The notes under the pieces were generated by a model that saw only the letters and a program-made list of their open reading frames with translations, made no database searches and had not been told where the DNA came from. A stretch of 57,434 bases of DNA from Nitrosopumilaceae archaeon AB1(1) (GTDB lineage: Archaea > Thermoproteota > Nitrososphaeria > Nitrososphaerales > Nitrosopumilaceae), in contig CP136752.1 of assembly GCA_033471095.1 (NCBI GenBank), positions 67,838 to 125,271 of the forward strand. Direction: 5' to 3'. The position numbers and the translations under genes are program-made. This document shows, piece by piece, positions 44,018-52,962 of the stretch. Position 1 is the stretch's first letter, and the number at the start of each line of letters is the position of its first letter.

Positions 44018-44989
44018 TTGGCAGAATATGAAATAATTGTGATTGGCGCAGGACCAGCAGGTTTGTCTGCAGGAATATTCATTGCCAGACAAAAGGCATC
44101 TTGTCTATTAATTTCAAAGGATCTAGGTGGTCAAATGAATCTAATTCCAAAACTTGAAAATTATCCTGGTACCATCATGTCTAGTGGTCCACTACTTGCA
44201 AAAACATTAGAAAGTCAATATCTCACATTCAATGGAGAGTTGAGTTATGATACAGTCACAAACATAGAAGAGTCAGAGAAAGGATTAGTAGTAAAAACTG
44301 AAAGAGGTGAACACATAGCAAAAGCAGTTGTAATAGCTCCGGGAAAAATTCCAAATAATTTAGGAGTAGAGGACGAAAGTAAATTTGCAAACAAAGGGGT
44401 ACATTATTGTACCAAATGCGATGCACCATTTTATCAAGGTAGAGTCACAGCATCCGTAGGAGTTGGAGCATACCTGTTAGAATCAGCAGTACTGTTATCA
44501 CGAATGGCAAACAAGGTATATGTAATATTCAAAGGAGGTCGGCTAGGAGGAGATAAAGATCTCATAGCATCACTGGAGAAGAAAGAAAATGTAGAATTAA
44601 TTCCAAGTTCCAGCATAATATCAATATCAGGATCTGGAAATTTACAGCAGATTAAACTAGAAGATTCATCAGGTACACAGAAAGAACTTGATGTCGATGG
44701 GTTATTCGTAGAAATGGGATCAAAGATTAATCTAGATTTTGTCAAAAATCTGGTAGGGTTGAATTCAAAGGGAGAAATTGAAGTAACAGCAGGTGGAAAA
44801 ACATTACATCCAGCAATATTTGCAGCCGGCGATGCCACAGATATTCCATATAAACAGATTGTCGCTGCGTGTGGAGACGGAGCCGCCGCTGGAATATCCG
44901 CATTCAACTATATAGAAAGATTAAAGGGCAGACCAGGCATACGCTCAGATTGGAAGAAACAGATTGGGGATACCGTATTCCACTATTAA
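44018..44989 (+). CDS. Thioredoxin reductase-like flavoprotein lacking NADPH motif
   Basis: 323 residues from a TTG start. FAD motif IGAGPAGLSAGIF at 9-21, dithiol Cys131-Cys134 (HYCTKCDAPF), and IFAAGDATDIPYKQI at the C-terminus. The second Rossmann loop reads SVGVGAYLLESA rather than GGGNSA, and the HRRxxxR NADPH-phosphate motif is replaced by IFKGGRLGGD. It therefore may not use NADPH, like other deep-branching archaeal TrxR-like enzymes. It is in tandem with the AsnC-like gene and msrA. Confidence 0.88.
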   Translation: MAEYEIIVIGAGPAGLSAGIFIARQKASCLLISKDLGGQMNLIPKLENYPGTIMSSGPLLAKTLESQYLTFNGELSYDTVTNIEESEKGLVVKTERGEHIAKAVVIAPGKIPNNLGVEDESKFANKGVHYCTKCDAPFYQGRVTASVGVGAYLLESAVLLSRMANKVYVIFKGGRLGGDKDLIASLEKKENVELIPSSSIISISGSGNLQQIKLEDSSGTQKELDVDGLFVEMGSKINLDFVKNLVGLNSKGEIEVTAGGKTLHPAIFAAGDATDIPYKQIVAACGDGAAAGISAFNYIERLKGRPGIRSDWKKQIGDTVFHY

Positions 44990-45025
44990 TTAAAAGTTTT
45001 AATTTCACTACAATTATTATTAATT

Positions 45026-45484
45026 ATGAAAGTAGTATTTGGAGCAGGGTGTTTTTGGCACGTAGAAGATCTATTTAGCAAAATACCAGGAGTGACCGAT
45101 ACCATGGTAGGATACCTTGGTGGCACATTAGATAACCCCAGTTATGAAGATGTATGTAGAAATAATACAGGTCATGCAGAGGTAGTTCAAGTTGATTATG
45201 ATCAAAGCAAGGTAACATTTCAAGAATTATTGGATGTGTTTTGGAATAATCATGATCCCACCACACTAAATAGACAAGGTCCGGATGTGGGCAATCAATA
45301 TAAATCCGCGATATTTTACCATGATGAAGAACAAAGGACGTTAGCAGAAAAATCAAAGAATCAGATGAATGATTCTAAAAAATTTACAAATCAAATAGTC
45401 ACAGAAATTACCAAAGCTACACAGTTTTATCCTGCAGAAGATTATCATCAAAAATATTTTAAAAAATGTGGGATTAATCGTTAA
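45026..45484 (+). CDS. msrA: Peptide methionine-S-sulfoxide reductase
   Basis: 152 residues with the active-site GAGCFWHVEDLF (catalytic Cys9) and VVGYLGG-like TMVGYLGGTLDNPSYEDVCR. The N-terminus is short, as in minimal archaeal/bacterial MsrA. It reduces methionine-S-sulfoxide in proteins using thioredoxin; its placement after the TrxR-like gene fits that redox role. Confidence 0.95.
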   Translation: MKVVFGAGCFWHVEDLFSKIPGVTDTMVGYLGGTLDNPSYEDVCRNNTGHAEVVQVDYDQSKVTFQELLDVFWNNHDPTTLNRQGPDVGNQYKSAIFYHDEEQRTLAEKSKNQMNDSKKFTNQIVTEITKATQFYPAEDYHQKYFKKCGINR

Positions 45485-45499
45485 AAATAGAATGTGAAT

Positions 45500-45739
45500 T
45501 TAACCTTGACCTTCAATGCCCATAAGGGTAAGTGTTGAACGTATTTTGTCAATTTTACGAATCTGCCATGTAATTGCTTCACGCAATAGACTGACCTCTT
45601 TAGATTCAACTTTTACAAGTATATCATATGCACCAAATGTGCCATGAACTTCTTTAACGGTATCCAGCTTTTTTAGTTGAGCAATTACAAGTTCCTCAGA
45701 GCCCAGCTCACAATTTATCAATACATATGCAGACGCCAT
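45500..45739 (-). CDS. Stand-alone AsnC/Lrp ligand-binding (RAM) domain protein
   Basis: 79 residues from the ATG at 45739 (MASAYVLINCELGSEELVIA), with KEVHGTFGAYDILVKVES, the same motif as at 43784-44014 but on the opposite strand. No DNA-binding domain. The pair flanks trxB-like and msrA, suggesting they arose as paralogs around a redox cluster. Confidence 0.85.
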   Translation of the reverse strand: MASAYVLINCELGSEELVIAQLKKLDTVKEVHGTFGAYDILVKVESKEVSLLREAITWQIRKIDKIRSTLTLMGIEGQG

Positions 45740-46003
45740 TACTTTGTTGTGGTATTTTATCATATATAACAATTAAAAACAAATGAACTCATGATTCAAC
45801 ATAAAACCAATAATTTCACATATTAATAAATATCATGATTTTCACCATTAACAAATTCTAATATTCAAAAAATATATCAGAATTGGGTATTTAAAAAAAG
45901 TGTAGAGTATGTGATAAAAATATACATAAAATAAAAATATCCTAAAAATTAAATTTATAAAAAATTAAATACAAGTATACTAGTAATTGTAAATGAATAC
46001 ACC

Positions 46004-46441
46004 ATGCATGAATTTATAATACGTAAATTAAATGAAGATGATTTATCAAAAGGATTTTTTGATACCTTGCAATCATTATCAGATGTAAAAAATATGAATA
46101 TAAAAATTGCAAAAAAAATATTTAAAAAAATAAACATTGATGAAAATTATCATGTATTTGTAGCAGTGAATAATGATCAAATAGTTGGCACATTAACATT
46201 ATTAATCGAACAAAAATTAACTAATAATTGTGGTAAATCAAGTCACATAGAAGATGTATCAGTACATAAATCATTTCAGAACAAAGGAGTTGCCACAGAA
46301 TTATGTAAAAGGGCAATAGAGTATTCAAAAAAAATGAAATGTTTTCAAACTGTATTAGATTGTGCAGATGAGGTAATTCCCCTATATCAAAAAAATAATT
46401 TTAAGATACATGGAAGTGCCATCAGATATAATCATCTATGA
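46004..46441 (+). CDS. GNAT-family N-acetyltransferase
   Basis: 145 residues with the acetyl-CoA loop HKSFQNKGVATELCKRAIEY (Q/R-x-x-G-x-G/A) and an IEDVSVHKSFQNKG segment like glucosamine-6-phosphate acetyltransferase Gna1, ending in IPLYQKNNFKIHG. Substrate not certain, but the Gna1-like match hints at an amino sugar or protein N-terminus. The preceding 231 bases are very AT-rich and hold no gene. Confidence 0.85.
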   Translation: MHEFIIRKLNEDDLSKGFFDTLQSLSDVKNMNIKIAKKIFKKINIDENYHVFVAVNNDQIVGTLTLLIEQKLTNNCGKSSHIEDVSVHKSFQNKGVATELCKRAIEYSKKMKCFQTVLDCADEVIPLYQKNNFKIHGSAIRYNHL

Positions 46442-46643
46442 TAAAGCAAATTCACATTTGTAAATATGTAAACTAGAATTCAATATGATACATGGTAAAG
46501 GTTTAGGAATATTTGTAATTTATCATTTAGCACAAAACATACAATATAAGAGAAAAATTTGGATTTATGAAATATAGAATAATTTTAAATAACATACACT
46601 GTATCATAGAAACCTTTATCAAATATTATACAAATCATAACTT

Positions 46644-46988
46644 ATGCAAGTTCAAGAAATCGCATCTAAAGTTCTAAAGACTGGTAAAGGCGTTCGCGTT
46701 GTTACAGTTTGTGATATGAATGGCAAAATAGTGTACAGTGCACGTCCAAAATCCATCAAAATACTTTTGGGCGCAGATGACAGCAAGACATCACTACGAA
46801 ATGCAGCTAGACAATGGAGAGCCCGAAAAGCACTCGCTAGAAAAATCGGTCAGTGTAGATATGTTTTAGCACACTATGAAAAGGTAAAAAGAATCACAAT
46901 GCCAGCTGGAAAAAATCACCTACTATTCATAACGACTTCAAATTCTTTTGATCACATGAAAATTGTGCGCAAAGTACGTAGATTATAA
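46644..46988 (+). CDS. Basic conserved protein, unknown
   Basis: 114 residues, strongly basic in the middle (RQWRARKALARKIGQCRY), with a strand-rich end (HLLFITTSNSFDHMKIVRKV). The N-terminal VRVVTVCDMNGKIVYSARP and the C-terminal strands fit a roadblock-like alpha/beta fold found in several small thaumarchaeal proteins, including the gene at 47298. A TATA-like stretch lies about 30 bases upstream. Function unknown. Confidence 0.65.
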   Translation: MQVQEIASKVLKTGKGVRVVTVCDMNGKIVYSARPKSIKILLGADDSKTSLRNAARQWRARKALARKIGQCRYVLAHYEKVKRITMPAGKNHLLFITTSNSFDHMKIVRKVRRL

Positions 46989-47085
46989 AAATTTTACCAA
47001 CTAACTATTTTTAGACTATTTAGAGTGTAGAGTTAATCACTAGCTAATCTGAGGTATAAACACAATCAATCATAGAATTATTATT

Positions 47086-47238
47086 ATGAGGTACAAAAAA
47101 TTATGTATGAAAGCAAGATTTGCTACAGTTTGTATTTCGTGTGGAGATCAAATAGAAAAGGGTAAAGAAATTGGAAAAGATCCTACAGGAAAGTGGGTAC
47201 ATAGACATTGCATAGATGATTTAGAAGGGTTACCCTGA
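47086..47238 (+). CDS. 50-residue zinc-finger protein
   Basis: A short frame from the ATG at 47086 (or 47107): VCISCGDQIEKGKEIGKDPT then KWVHRHCIDD. CxxC plus HxxxHC-type residues form a likely zinc site. It fills the gap between two roadblock-like genes. Composition and the zinc motif support it despite its size. Confidence 0.6.
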   Translation: MRYKKLCMKARFATVCISCGDQIEKGKEIGKDPTGKWVHRHCIDDLEGLP

Positions 47239-47297
47239 AAATTAAATATAAAACAACGGTTAGATTTTTATTCCAAAATATACAACTATATTATAAC

Positions 47298-47663
47298 ATG
47301 GATGAGTCGTATGAACCCAAGTGTCAAGAAATTTTAAAACAGAAAAAGATCAGATTCGCAGGAGTAATAGATGAAAATGGAAAAATATTAGCAGGTGGAT
47401 TTAAAAAAAATATAATTCCTCTAGAAGAGGATAAAAAGAAATTAGACTCGTTTATGGAATTCGTATCCATGGTATCAATAAGAAAAGAATATGATCATAG
47501 TTTGGGACCAATAAATTATCTAGCAGCACGAAGAGACAAGTTGGTACTAGTTAGTTTTCCATTTCCAATAACAAAGGTTATTTTACTAATATCTGCAGAA
47601 CCTACAGTGAATATTGAGGAAATAGCAGGTGTGGTAGTATCTACATTTAGTGGTTACAATTAA
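47298..47663 (+). CDS. Small roadblock-like conserved protein (DUF6659-type)
   Basis: 121 residues with an alpha/beta pattern FAGVIDENGKILAGGFKKN followed by KLVLVSFPFPITKVILLIS. It resembles a family recurrent in Nitrososphaerota (annotated as DUF6659) and probably has a roadblock/longin-like fold used in regulation of small GTPases. The assignment is from memory of the family's look, not a search. Confidence 0.65.
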   Translation: MDESYEPKCQEILKQKKIRFAGVIDENGKILAGGFKKNIIPLEEDKKKLDSFMEFVSMVSIRKEYDHSLGPINYLAARRDKLVLVSFPFPITKVILLISAEPTVNIEEIAGVVVSTFSGYN

Positions 47664-47707
47664 ATCTCAAAGTATACAGTTCAATAAATTTTAAAAAAGA
47701 TAGGATA

Positions 47708-47800
47708 TGCCGGAGGTGGGTTTCGAACCCACGACCTCCAGATTATGAGTATTACCCTTTATGAGGACTGGCACTCTAGGCCAGGCTGAGCTACTCCGGC
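47708..47800 (-). tRNA. tRNA-Met (CAU) with a 17-base intron
   Basis: Minus strand: acceptor GCCGGAG/CTCCGGC with discriminator A, D stem GCTC/GAGT, T arm GTGGG-TTCGAAA-CCCAC. A standard anticodon arm forms only if 17 bases (complement of 47751-47767) are removed, giving stem CCAGA/TCTGG and loop CTCATAA with anticodon CAU, as in elongator tRNA-Met. The intron would sit at position 30/31 in the stem rather than the canonical 37/38. An elongator identity is favoured by the resemblance to archaeal tRNA-Met; tRNA-Ile2 cannot be excluded. Confidence 0.88.
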
Positions 47801-47942
47801 ACAAAATTTCACATATTTGATTATAAATTAAATGATTCGTAGATGTAATTATACACTAAACAAATACAGAATAATATATTGCAGTTTTATAATCAACATA
47901 TTGAAATCTAGACGAGTAATAGACATTATTAGAAAAATGCAT

Positions 47943-48221
47943 ATGAGCAAAATTGGTGATGAAAAAACTTGGATGGAGATTGAAAATAAAATTATAAACA
48001 ACATCCCCCTCATAACAGAAGAATCAAAGTATTTTGCCCAAATGACTAGAATTTATAAAAATCCATCCATCCCACATCGCAAAATATTTCACTCCAAGCT
48101 ACCAGAAGATAACATGTACATACCATGCAATACATGTAAAGAAAGTGCAAAATACTATTGTCACATGAATGATCTGTATTTTTGTATGAAACATATAGTT
48201 GGACACGATGAAAACGAATAA
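47943..48221 (+). CDS. Small cysteine/histidine-rich protein
   Basis: I start at the ATG at 47943 (MSKIGDEKTWMEIENKII), 92 residues; the frame is open further upstream. The C-terminus has PCNTCKESAKYYCHMND and FCMKHIVGHD, four Cys and several His likely binding zinc. Function unknown; the adjacent tRNA-Met gene is on the other strand. Confidence 0.6.
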   Translation: MSKIGDEKTWMEIENKIINNIPLITEESKYFAQMTRIYKNPSIPHRKIFHSKLPEDNMYIPCNTCKESAKYYCHMNDLYFCMKHIVGHDENE

Positions 48222-48256
48222 TCATTGTCATATATGACTAGGTTGTAGAGAAAAAT

Positions 48257-48586
48257 ATGGAATCCATAAAATTTACACTGGATAAGGAACAAGAGATTAC
48301 CAAGGCACAGATTAAAGAAATTCAAAAATATCTAAACAGTATGCCAGTAAAAGATATTTTGGCAGGACTCAAATTTGCAAAAAATCGTTGGGATGCAAAA
48401 GATGCAGGAGTGCTAAACATGGGAAGAAAAAGTATTGTACAGAAAGAAATTGAGGGAATCACATCAGAGCAAGCAGTATGGAGATTAAACAATTGGAAAA
48501 TCATGATTGTCAATTATAGGGAAAAAGGATACAGTTATCCCACTATATCACGAATCAAAAAAATATTAATTACAAAACGTGGCTAA
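48257..48586 (+). CDS. Helical conserved protein, unknown
   Basis: 109 residues, all-helical, with a central FAKNRWDAKDAGVLNMGRKS and a C-terminal basic stretch. No recognised family. It lies 35 bases after the previous gene and overlaps the 3' end of the CdvB-like gene by four bases. Confidence 0.55.
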   Translation: MESIKFTLDKEQEITKAQIKEIQKYLNSMPVKDILAGLKFAKNRWDAKDAGVLNMGRKSIVQKEIEGITSEQAVWRLNNWKIMIVNYREKGYSYPTISRIKKILITKRG

Positions 48587-49227
48587 ATTTGAACCATGGT
48601 TTTGTTTGCAGGAGTTGTAAGATTATTAGGTATTTCAGGAATGTTTGACTTTGCATTACCTTCTATTAATTGACTTACCTCTTGTAGAATATTTGCTGCA
48701 TCAGAATTACTATTTACAGAAGGCAACATAGCATCGGATGAATTTAATGAAGTATCATTCATCACATCACCTAGTGTAGATGATAGATTTTGCATAACAC
48801 CATTCATCTCTGGCATTATTCCACCTAGTGACATACTTAGATCTTTAATGATGGACATACATGGACTTAGGGTAACTACGACATCACCTAGTTCTGAAAC
48901 AGTTTTCAGTCTAAAATCAATCTGTTCCATAGATAGACGTGCCTTACTTACCATTGAATGCATTTTACGAATTTCTACTAATTCTGCAGCATAACCTTTT
49001 GCATATAATACATTATGTGTACGTTGTGCATTAACAATTTTTTGTAGTATAAAAGAATCTTTACTTTTCAATTTTTTCTCAATTTGAGTTAATTTGCTAA
49101 TTGGTTGCATCAAATGGTTATGGGCATTTTCTAATTTGGATTTAAGGGGAACGGCAGGTTTTACCCTATTTAGAACTTTTTGAGATACACTCACAGATGA
49201 CATTTTATTCCAACTATTACCTAACAT
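48583..49227 (-). CDS. CdvB/ESCRT-III (Snf7) paralog
   Basis: From the ATG at 49227 (MLGNSWNKMSS), 214 residues; the frame is open eight codons further. The body matches the archaeal Snf7 fold: LENAHNHLMQPISKLTQIEK, then NAQRTHNVLYAKGYAAELVEIRKM and the helical hairpin. The C-terminal third is low-complexity (Asn/Ser-rich, PEIPNNLTTPANKT) with no obvious MIM2 motif for CdvC. Nitrososphaerota divide with Cdv proteins and usually encode several CdvB paralogs; no cdvA or cdvC lies here. Confidence 0.85.
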   Translation of the reverse strand: MLGNSWNKMSSVSVSQKVLNRVKPAVPLKSKLENAHNHLMQPISKLTQIEKKLKSKDSFILQKIVNAQRTHNVLYAKGYAAELVEIRKMHSMVSKARLSMEQIDFRLKTVSELGDVVVTLSPCMSIIKDLSMSLGGIMPEMNGVMQNLSSTLGDVMNDTSLNSSDAMLPSVNSNSDAANILQEVSQLIEGNAKSNIPEIPNNLTTPANKTMVQI

Positions 49228-49317
49228 AGATTTACAATAGTATTTTATCAAATTACTTTAAAACAGGCGTGTAACTCTGCCCTGTGTCACTAGGGTTACA
49301 GATTTCAGGAAGACAAC

Positions 49318-50463
49318 TTATCCAAAGGTAAATGTAAAGATCTCAAAGTCAGGCGTATCTACTTTGATTACTAACAGATGAGATTCAGTATCATCAGTAC
49401 TAACTAAATTATATAAATCAGAATCAGATACACGAACAATTCCATCAGAGTCAACATGTTTACCGGCACGTTCAGCAGATATGATCTCACCGTCAAGTGA
49501 GATTTCCAAATTTGCGTTATTTGCAGCTACGATATTCACTTCTTTGGCAACGAATGGCAATACAACATATCCAGAATCAGATACAAGTCTCATAGAATCG
49601 TGCATATTGTTCCATGTACCTTGAATGTAAAACTTGTTTTTATAATACTTGTCATCTTTTGGTAGTACATACACTACATCTTGTCCAGGCAAAAATCCAT
49701 TTTCATTTCCAAAATTACCACGAGTAAAGCCATATCCAAAATATAGCTCTGGAGTTACTCTTTGAAAAGAATGGGTAAATTCTGTAACATCAACAGTAGT
49801 ATCTGCAGACACAAATTTAACACCCAGAGATTCTGAGCGCTCTTTTAATAATTTTTGAATTTCAAGTTCAGTTTCATCATAAGAGCCTTCACCAATATGA
49901 TCGTATCTGATGTATCCTTCATGATCTGCAAGATACTTGCGTGGCCAATATCTATTTTCAAACGCTTCCCAAATTTCCTTGTCATTATCTAATATTACAG
50001 GATAATTTATAGAGTGTTTATCAACTGCAGTTTGAACATTAGATAGATCTTTTTCAAATTCAAATTCTGGACTGTGTATACCAATTATTAACAATCCATC
50101 ATCTACATATTTTTCATCCCATGCAGTGATGAATGGTAGTGTACGTATACAATTGATACAGCTGTATGTCCAAATATCATACAACACCACCTTGCCCTCA
50201 ATGGCAGCGGCTAGTTCTTCAGGAGAGGTATTGATATAGCCTGCAATGCCAACTAAATCAGGTGCCTGTTTGTACCTAGATTTATCAATTAACGCCACAA
50301 CGTTAGACAAGTCTGTAGTCGTACCCTGTAATGTAGTAGTGTTTGAATTTTGATATTGAGGTTGAGTATTTTGGTCCAAGTAGGAAAAAGATACACCAAG
50401 TGCAGCTATAACGCCTACTATAACAATTCCCATTATAACAGCAGTACGAATTTCAGATTTCAA
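49318..50463 (-). CDS. Membrane-anchored TlpA-like thioredoxin-fold protein
   Basis: 381 residues. N-terminal membrane anchor (AVIMGIVIVGVIAALGVSF). A TlpA/redoxin domain has YDIWTYSCINCIRTLP with the CINC dithiol (Cys102, Cys105). The C-terminal half (about 230-381) is a beta-rich domain such as follows the redoxin domain in mycobacterial DipZ. It overlaps ccdA, which likely supplies electrons across the membrane. Together they form the two halves of a DipZ-like system for extracytoplasmic thiols. Confidence 0.9.
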   Translation of the reverse strand: MKSEIRTAVIMGIVIVGVIAALGVSFSYLDQNTQPQYQNSNTTTLQGTTTDLSNVVALIDKSRYKQAPDLVGIAGYINTSPEELAAAIEGKVVLYDIWTYSCINCIRTLPFITAWDEKYVDDGLLIIGIHSPEFEFEKDLSNVQTAVDKHSINYPVILDNDKEIWEAFENRYWPRKYLADHEGYIRYDHIGEGSYDETELEIQKLLKERSESLGVKFVSADTTVDVTEFTHSFQRVTPELYFGYGFTRGNFGNENGFLPGQDVVYVLPKDDKYYKNKFYIQGTWNNMHDSMRLVSDSGYVVLPFVAKEVNIVAANNANLEISLDGEIISAERAGKHVDSDGIVRVSDSDLYNLVSTDDTESHLLVIKVDTPDFEIFTFTFG

Positions 50464-51191
50464 CCCAACAGCACCAATTCATTCAAGAGTGGGAAATTTG
50501 CAATATATGCAAGTTGGTTTGTAAATACAAGAATGCCTAAAAGTATAATGAATCCTCCAAGAATAAAGGAATAATATTTGAGATGTTTGGTCATAGAACG
50601 AATTACTCGTGTTGCACGTGAAAAGAATATACCCATCAAAATGAATGGTATGCCCAATCCTAAGGAATATGCCAATAAAAGATAAAATGAAAGAGATGGA
50701 GTCGTAGCTGCAAGAGTAAGTATTGTACCTAAAATTGGTCCTACGCACGGAGTCCAACCTGCAGCAAACGCAAGTCCAAATATAAATGACATTGGATAAC
50801 TTGATTTTGAATTAGTGGGGAGAAATTTTTTTTCTATATTCAAAGATCGAAATTTGTTGGCAAGAATTAAAAAAACACCAAAGCCAATTATAATTATACC
50901 ACCGATATAATTGAGTCCTGTTAATACTTCATCTGCTGCACCACCTAAAATACTATTAATAAAAACACCTAATGCGGAGAAAACCACGGCGAATCCTAAA
51001 ACAAAGAATACCGAATTTAATACAACACGTGATCGATTCACCATTACTGTTGAGCCATTCTTTGTAGTTAGATCTGATACAGTAGTACCTGAGATATAGG
51101 CAAGAAATGCAGGAATCATAGGTAAAATACACGGTGCAACAAAAGATCCCAATCCAGCAAGAATTGCAATAACAATTGTTATCTCGGCCAT
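50460..51191 (-). CDS. ccdA: CcdA/DsbD-type transmembrane electron carrier
   Basis: 243 residues with six predicted helices. The two conserved cysteines are in VAPCILPMIP (Cys21) and AGWTPCVGPIL (Cys149), as in CcdA. It moves reducing equivalents from cytoplasmic thioredoxin to the outer-face thioredoxin fold encoded directly downstream (ATGA overlap). Relevant to cytochrome or blue-copper protein maturation. Confidence 0.93.
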   Translation of the reverse strand: MAEITIVIAILAGLGSFVAPCILPMIPAFLAYISGTTVSDLTTKNGSTVMVNRSRVVLNSVFFVLGFAVVFSALGVFINSILGGAADEVLTGLNYIGGIIIIGFGVFLILANKFRSLNIEKKFLPTNSKSSYPMSFIFGLAFAAGWTPCVGPILGTILTLAATTPSLSFYLLLAYSLGLGIPFILMGIFFSRATRVIRSMTKHLKYYSFILGGFIILLGILVFTNQLAYIANFPLLNELVLLG

Positions 51192-51486
51192 AACTCAATA
51201 TTATTACTTAGTAATTTAAATGAAGATCATACCATAATTTGATGTATAATATATTATAAAATTCAAAAATGAATACATTTCATGAGGTTCTGTGAACTCT
51301 CAAGCGCATAGGCACGATATGGATCTTCTCTAAAATCTCAGAAATGATTACATAGTGTGGTTAAATATTCTATAAATTTTTTAATACTTAGATACAATGT
51401 GGATCTTTAAAATATTACAACTAAGAATCGTATGCTTTAAAATCTTTTTATCTGTTCACTCTATTCACAATATTATATATTGTGGG
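51192..51486. other. Intergenic region
   Basis: 295 AT-rich bases between ccdA and a run of unknown genes. A short arm pair GTTC/GAAC around 51288 and several A/T runs are present, but no gene or RNA is supported. It carries the ccdA promoter on its left. Confidence 0.35.
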
Positions 51487-51990
51487 TTAATATTGTATAC
51501 AAAGAATGCATCGTGGTTTATTTTTATTTATAAACTCACATAATTTTTCTATAATATCACTGATTTTTAGTTGTGCAGTGTCATATTCTTTTTTCTCAAT
51601 GTCGTCATAAAAACTAATTAATTTTCTTTGGAGTGATATATCGATATTGGATATCTCGTTTGAAGATTTTAAACTATCATATGCCGCTGTATGCTCCTTT
51701 AACATAATAATATTATTTTTAGATTTACTGGAAACATAATTGAAACCAAATTTCTTAGAAAAATCTTTTACTTCATCATGTAACTGACACGCATTTTTAT
51801 AGTTTTTTTCTTTCAAATCGTTAGATTTTGTATAATTATATATTCCTAAAGTAACTAAACCAGTAGTGAGAATTCCTATAAAATTCCAATACGGATGTAT
51901 ATCATCAAAAAAGACAATTGAAATTATAAAAACTAATGATACACACACACAAATTAGAAAAGGGGAAAATAGATATACCATCAAAACCAC
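51487..51990 (-). CDS. Two-span membrane protein with helical cytoplasmic part, unknown
   Basis: 167 residues. Two hydrophobic segments near the N-terminus (LFSPFLICVCVSLVFIISIV and NFIGILTTGLVTLGIY), then a long helical soluble part with charged residues and a CILC near the end. No family recognised. It follows the two unknown genes upstream with a single-base gap; such small membrane proteins often act as effectors in defence or toxin modules, but nothing proves this here. Confidence 0.5.
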   Translation of the reverse strand: MVLMVYLFSPFLICVCVSLVFIISIVFFDDIHPYWNFIGILTTGLVTLGIYNYTKSNDLKEKNYKNACQLHDEVKDFSKKFGFNYVSSKSKNNIIMLKEHTAAYDSLKSSNEISNIDISLQRKLISFYDDIEKKEYDTAQLKISDIIEKLCEFINKNKPRCILCIQY

Positions 51991-51991
51991 A

Positions 51992-52522
51992 TCAGGAGTT
52001 TCTTAATTTAGTACATAAATTAGATACGAATTTTTCATCTATTTCTAGTTTTTCGATTTTGGGGTGTTTTTCTCGTGGCATAAATGAAGGAGTATCATTG
52101 TAAGCAAGGACACTATTTTTATCACTTCCACCTAAAGCATCAAGAATCAAATGATATGATGCAATAGCATGGTAGTTCTTACTTTTCATTTCTTCATTGT
52201 TTTCATCTACTTTCAAATACGAACCAAATACGTTCAAAGTTTTTAGTATAATTGCGCTGAGTTGATCTTTAAACATAGTATCAGATGCACTATATTTCAT
52301 AAGTTGTTCATACTCTGTATACAAGTTCAATAAAGAACTGGTAATGTCCAGCAATCTTTTCGTAAAATCTACAATATATTCAGTATTATTTGGATTGGGA
52401 CTACAGGCTCCCATCATCACAGGAGTGTGTGATGGATAAGATCCAACAAGTGGGAGGGCGCCAGATATAGAATCTGGGGATTTCGTCACTATAATAGGTT
52501 CCATGTTTTCAACAAATCCCAT
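51992..52522 (-). CDS. Unknown helical protein
   Basis: 176 residues, mostly helical after a glycine/proline-rich start (GALPLVGSYPSHTPVMMGAC). No signal peptide or catalytic motif seen. Its start overlaps the previous gene by 34 bases, so the two are translated together, and the membrane protein gene follows immediately. The function is not recognisable. Confidence 0.5.
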   Translation of the reverse strand: MGFVENMEPIIVTKSPDSISGALPLVGSYPSHTPVMMGACSPNPNNTEYIVDFTKRLLDITSSLLNLYTEYEQLMKYSASDTMFKDQLSAIILKTLNVFGSYLKVDENNEEMKSKNYHAIASYHLILDALGGSDKNSVLAYNDTPSFMPREKHPKIEKLEIDEKFVSNLCTKLRNS

Positions 52523-52962
52523 ACTTCTTTACATTGTTTCGCGGTAAAACTTTCTCTTTTTTGCTCTACTTTTTTAATTGCATCCTCATCAGACAATTTC
52601 TTAACATGTTTTTGATAATGTAAAGACGCAGCAATTTCTAAAAATGTCATGTCTGTTTCACGACCTTGTATGAATTGCTGAAAAATTTCAAATTTATCTT
52701 GAGATTCTTTGTTTACAAATTGTGTTTTTTTATCAGGTATTGTATCATAAAACTCGGTTAGTGCAAATCCGCATGTTGATAGCGTTGAACAATAAGGACC
52801 GTGTATATACCATGAAAAATCATATCCCAAATAGATGTCAAATGTTTGTAATAAATAAATAAATTTTTGTAATTTTATACGATCATCAAGAGTTTTCATA
52901 GAAAAGTCAAAGTTTGGAAATTGCTTAAGAATAAATCCTAAATCTATTGGTTGTTTATCCAA
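52489..52962 (-). CDS. YwgA-like/Panacea-like protein
   Basis: 157 residues. The N-terminal MKTLDDRIKLQKFIYLLQTF followed by YDFSWYIHGPYCSTLS matches the look of the KLQK-hY...GP pattern shared by YwgA-like and Panacea (SocA-type) proteins, which act as antitoxin or adaptor domains. It leads a three-gene run with the overlapping unknown gene and a membrane protein. This is a weak match by eye; a toxin-antitoxin or phage-defence role is only a hypothesis. Confidence 0.5.
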   Translation of the reverse strand: MDKQPIDLGFILKQFPNFDFSMKTLDDRIKLQKFIYLLQTFDIYLGYDFSWYIHGPYCSTLSTCGFALTEFYDTIPDKKTQFVNKESQDKFEIFQQFIQGRETDMTFLEIAASLHYQKHVKKLSDEDAIKKVEQKRESFTAKQCKEVWDLLKTWNLL

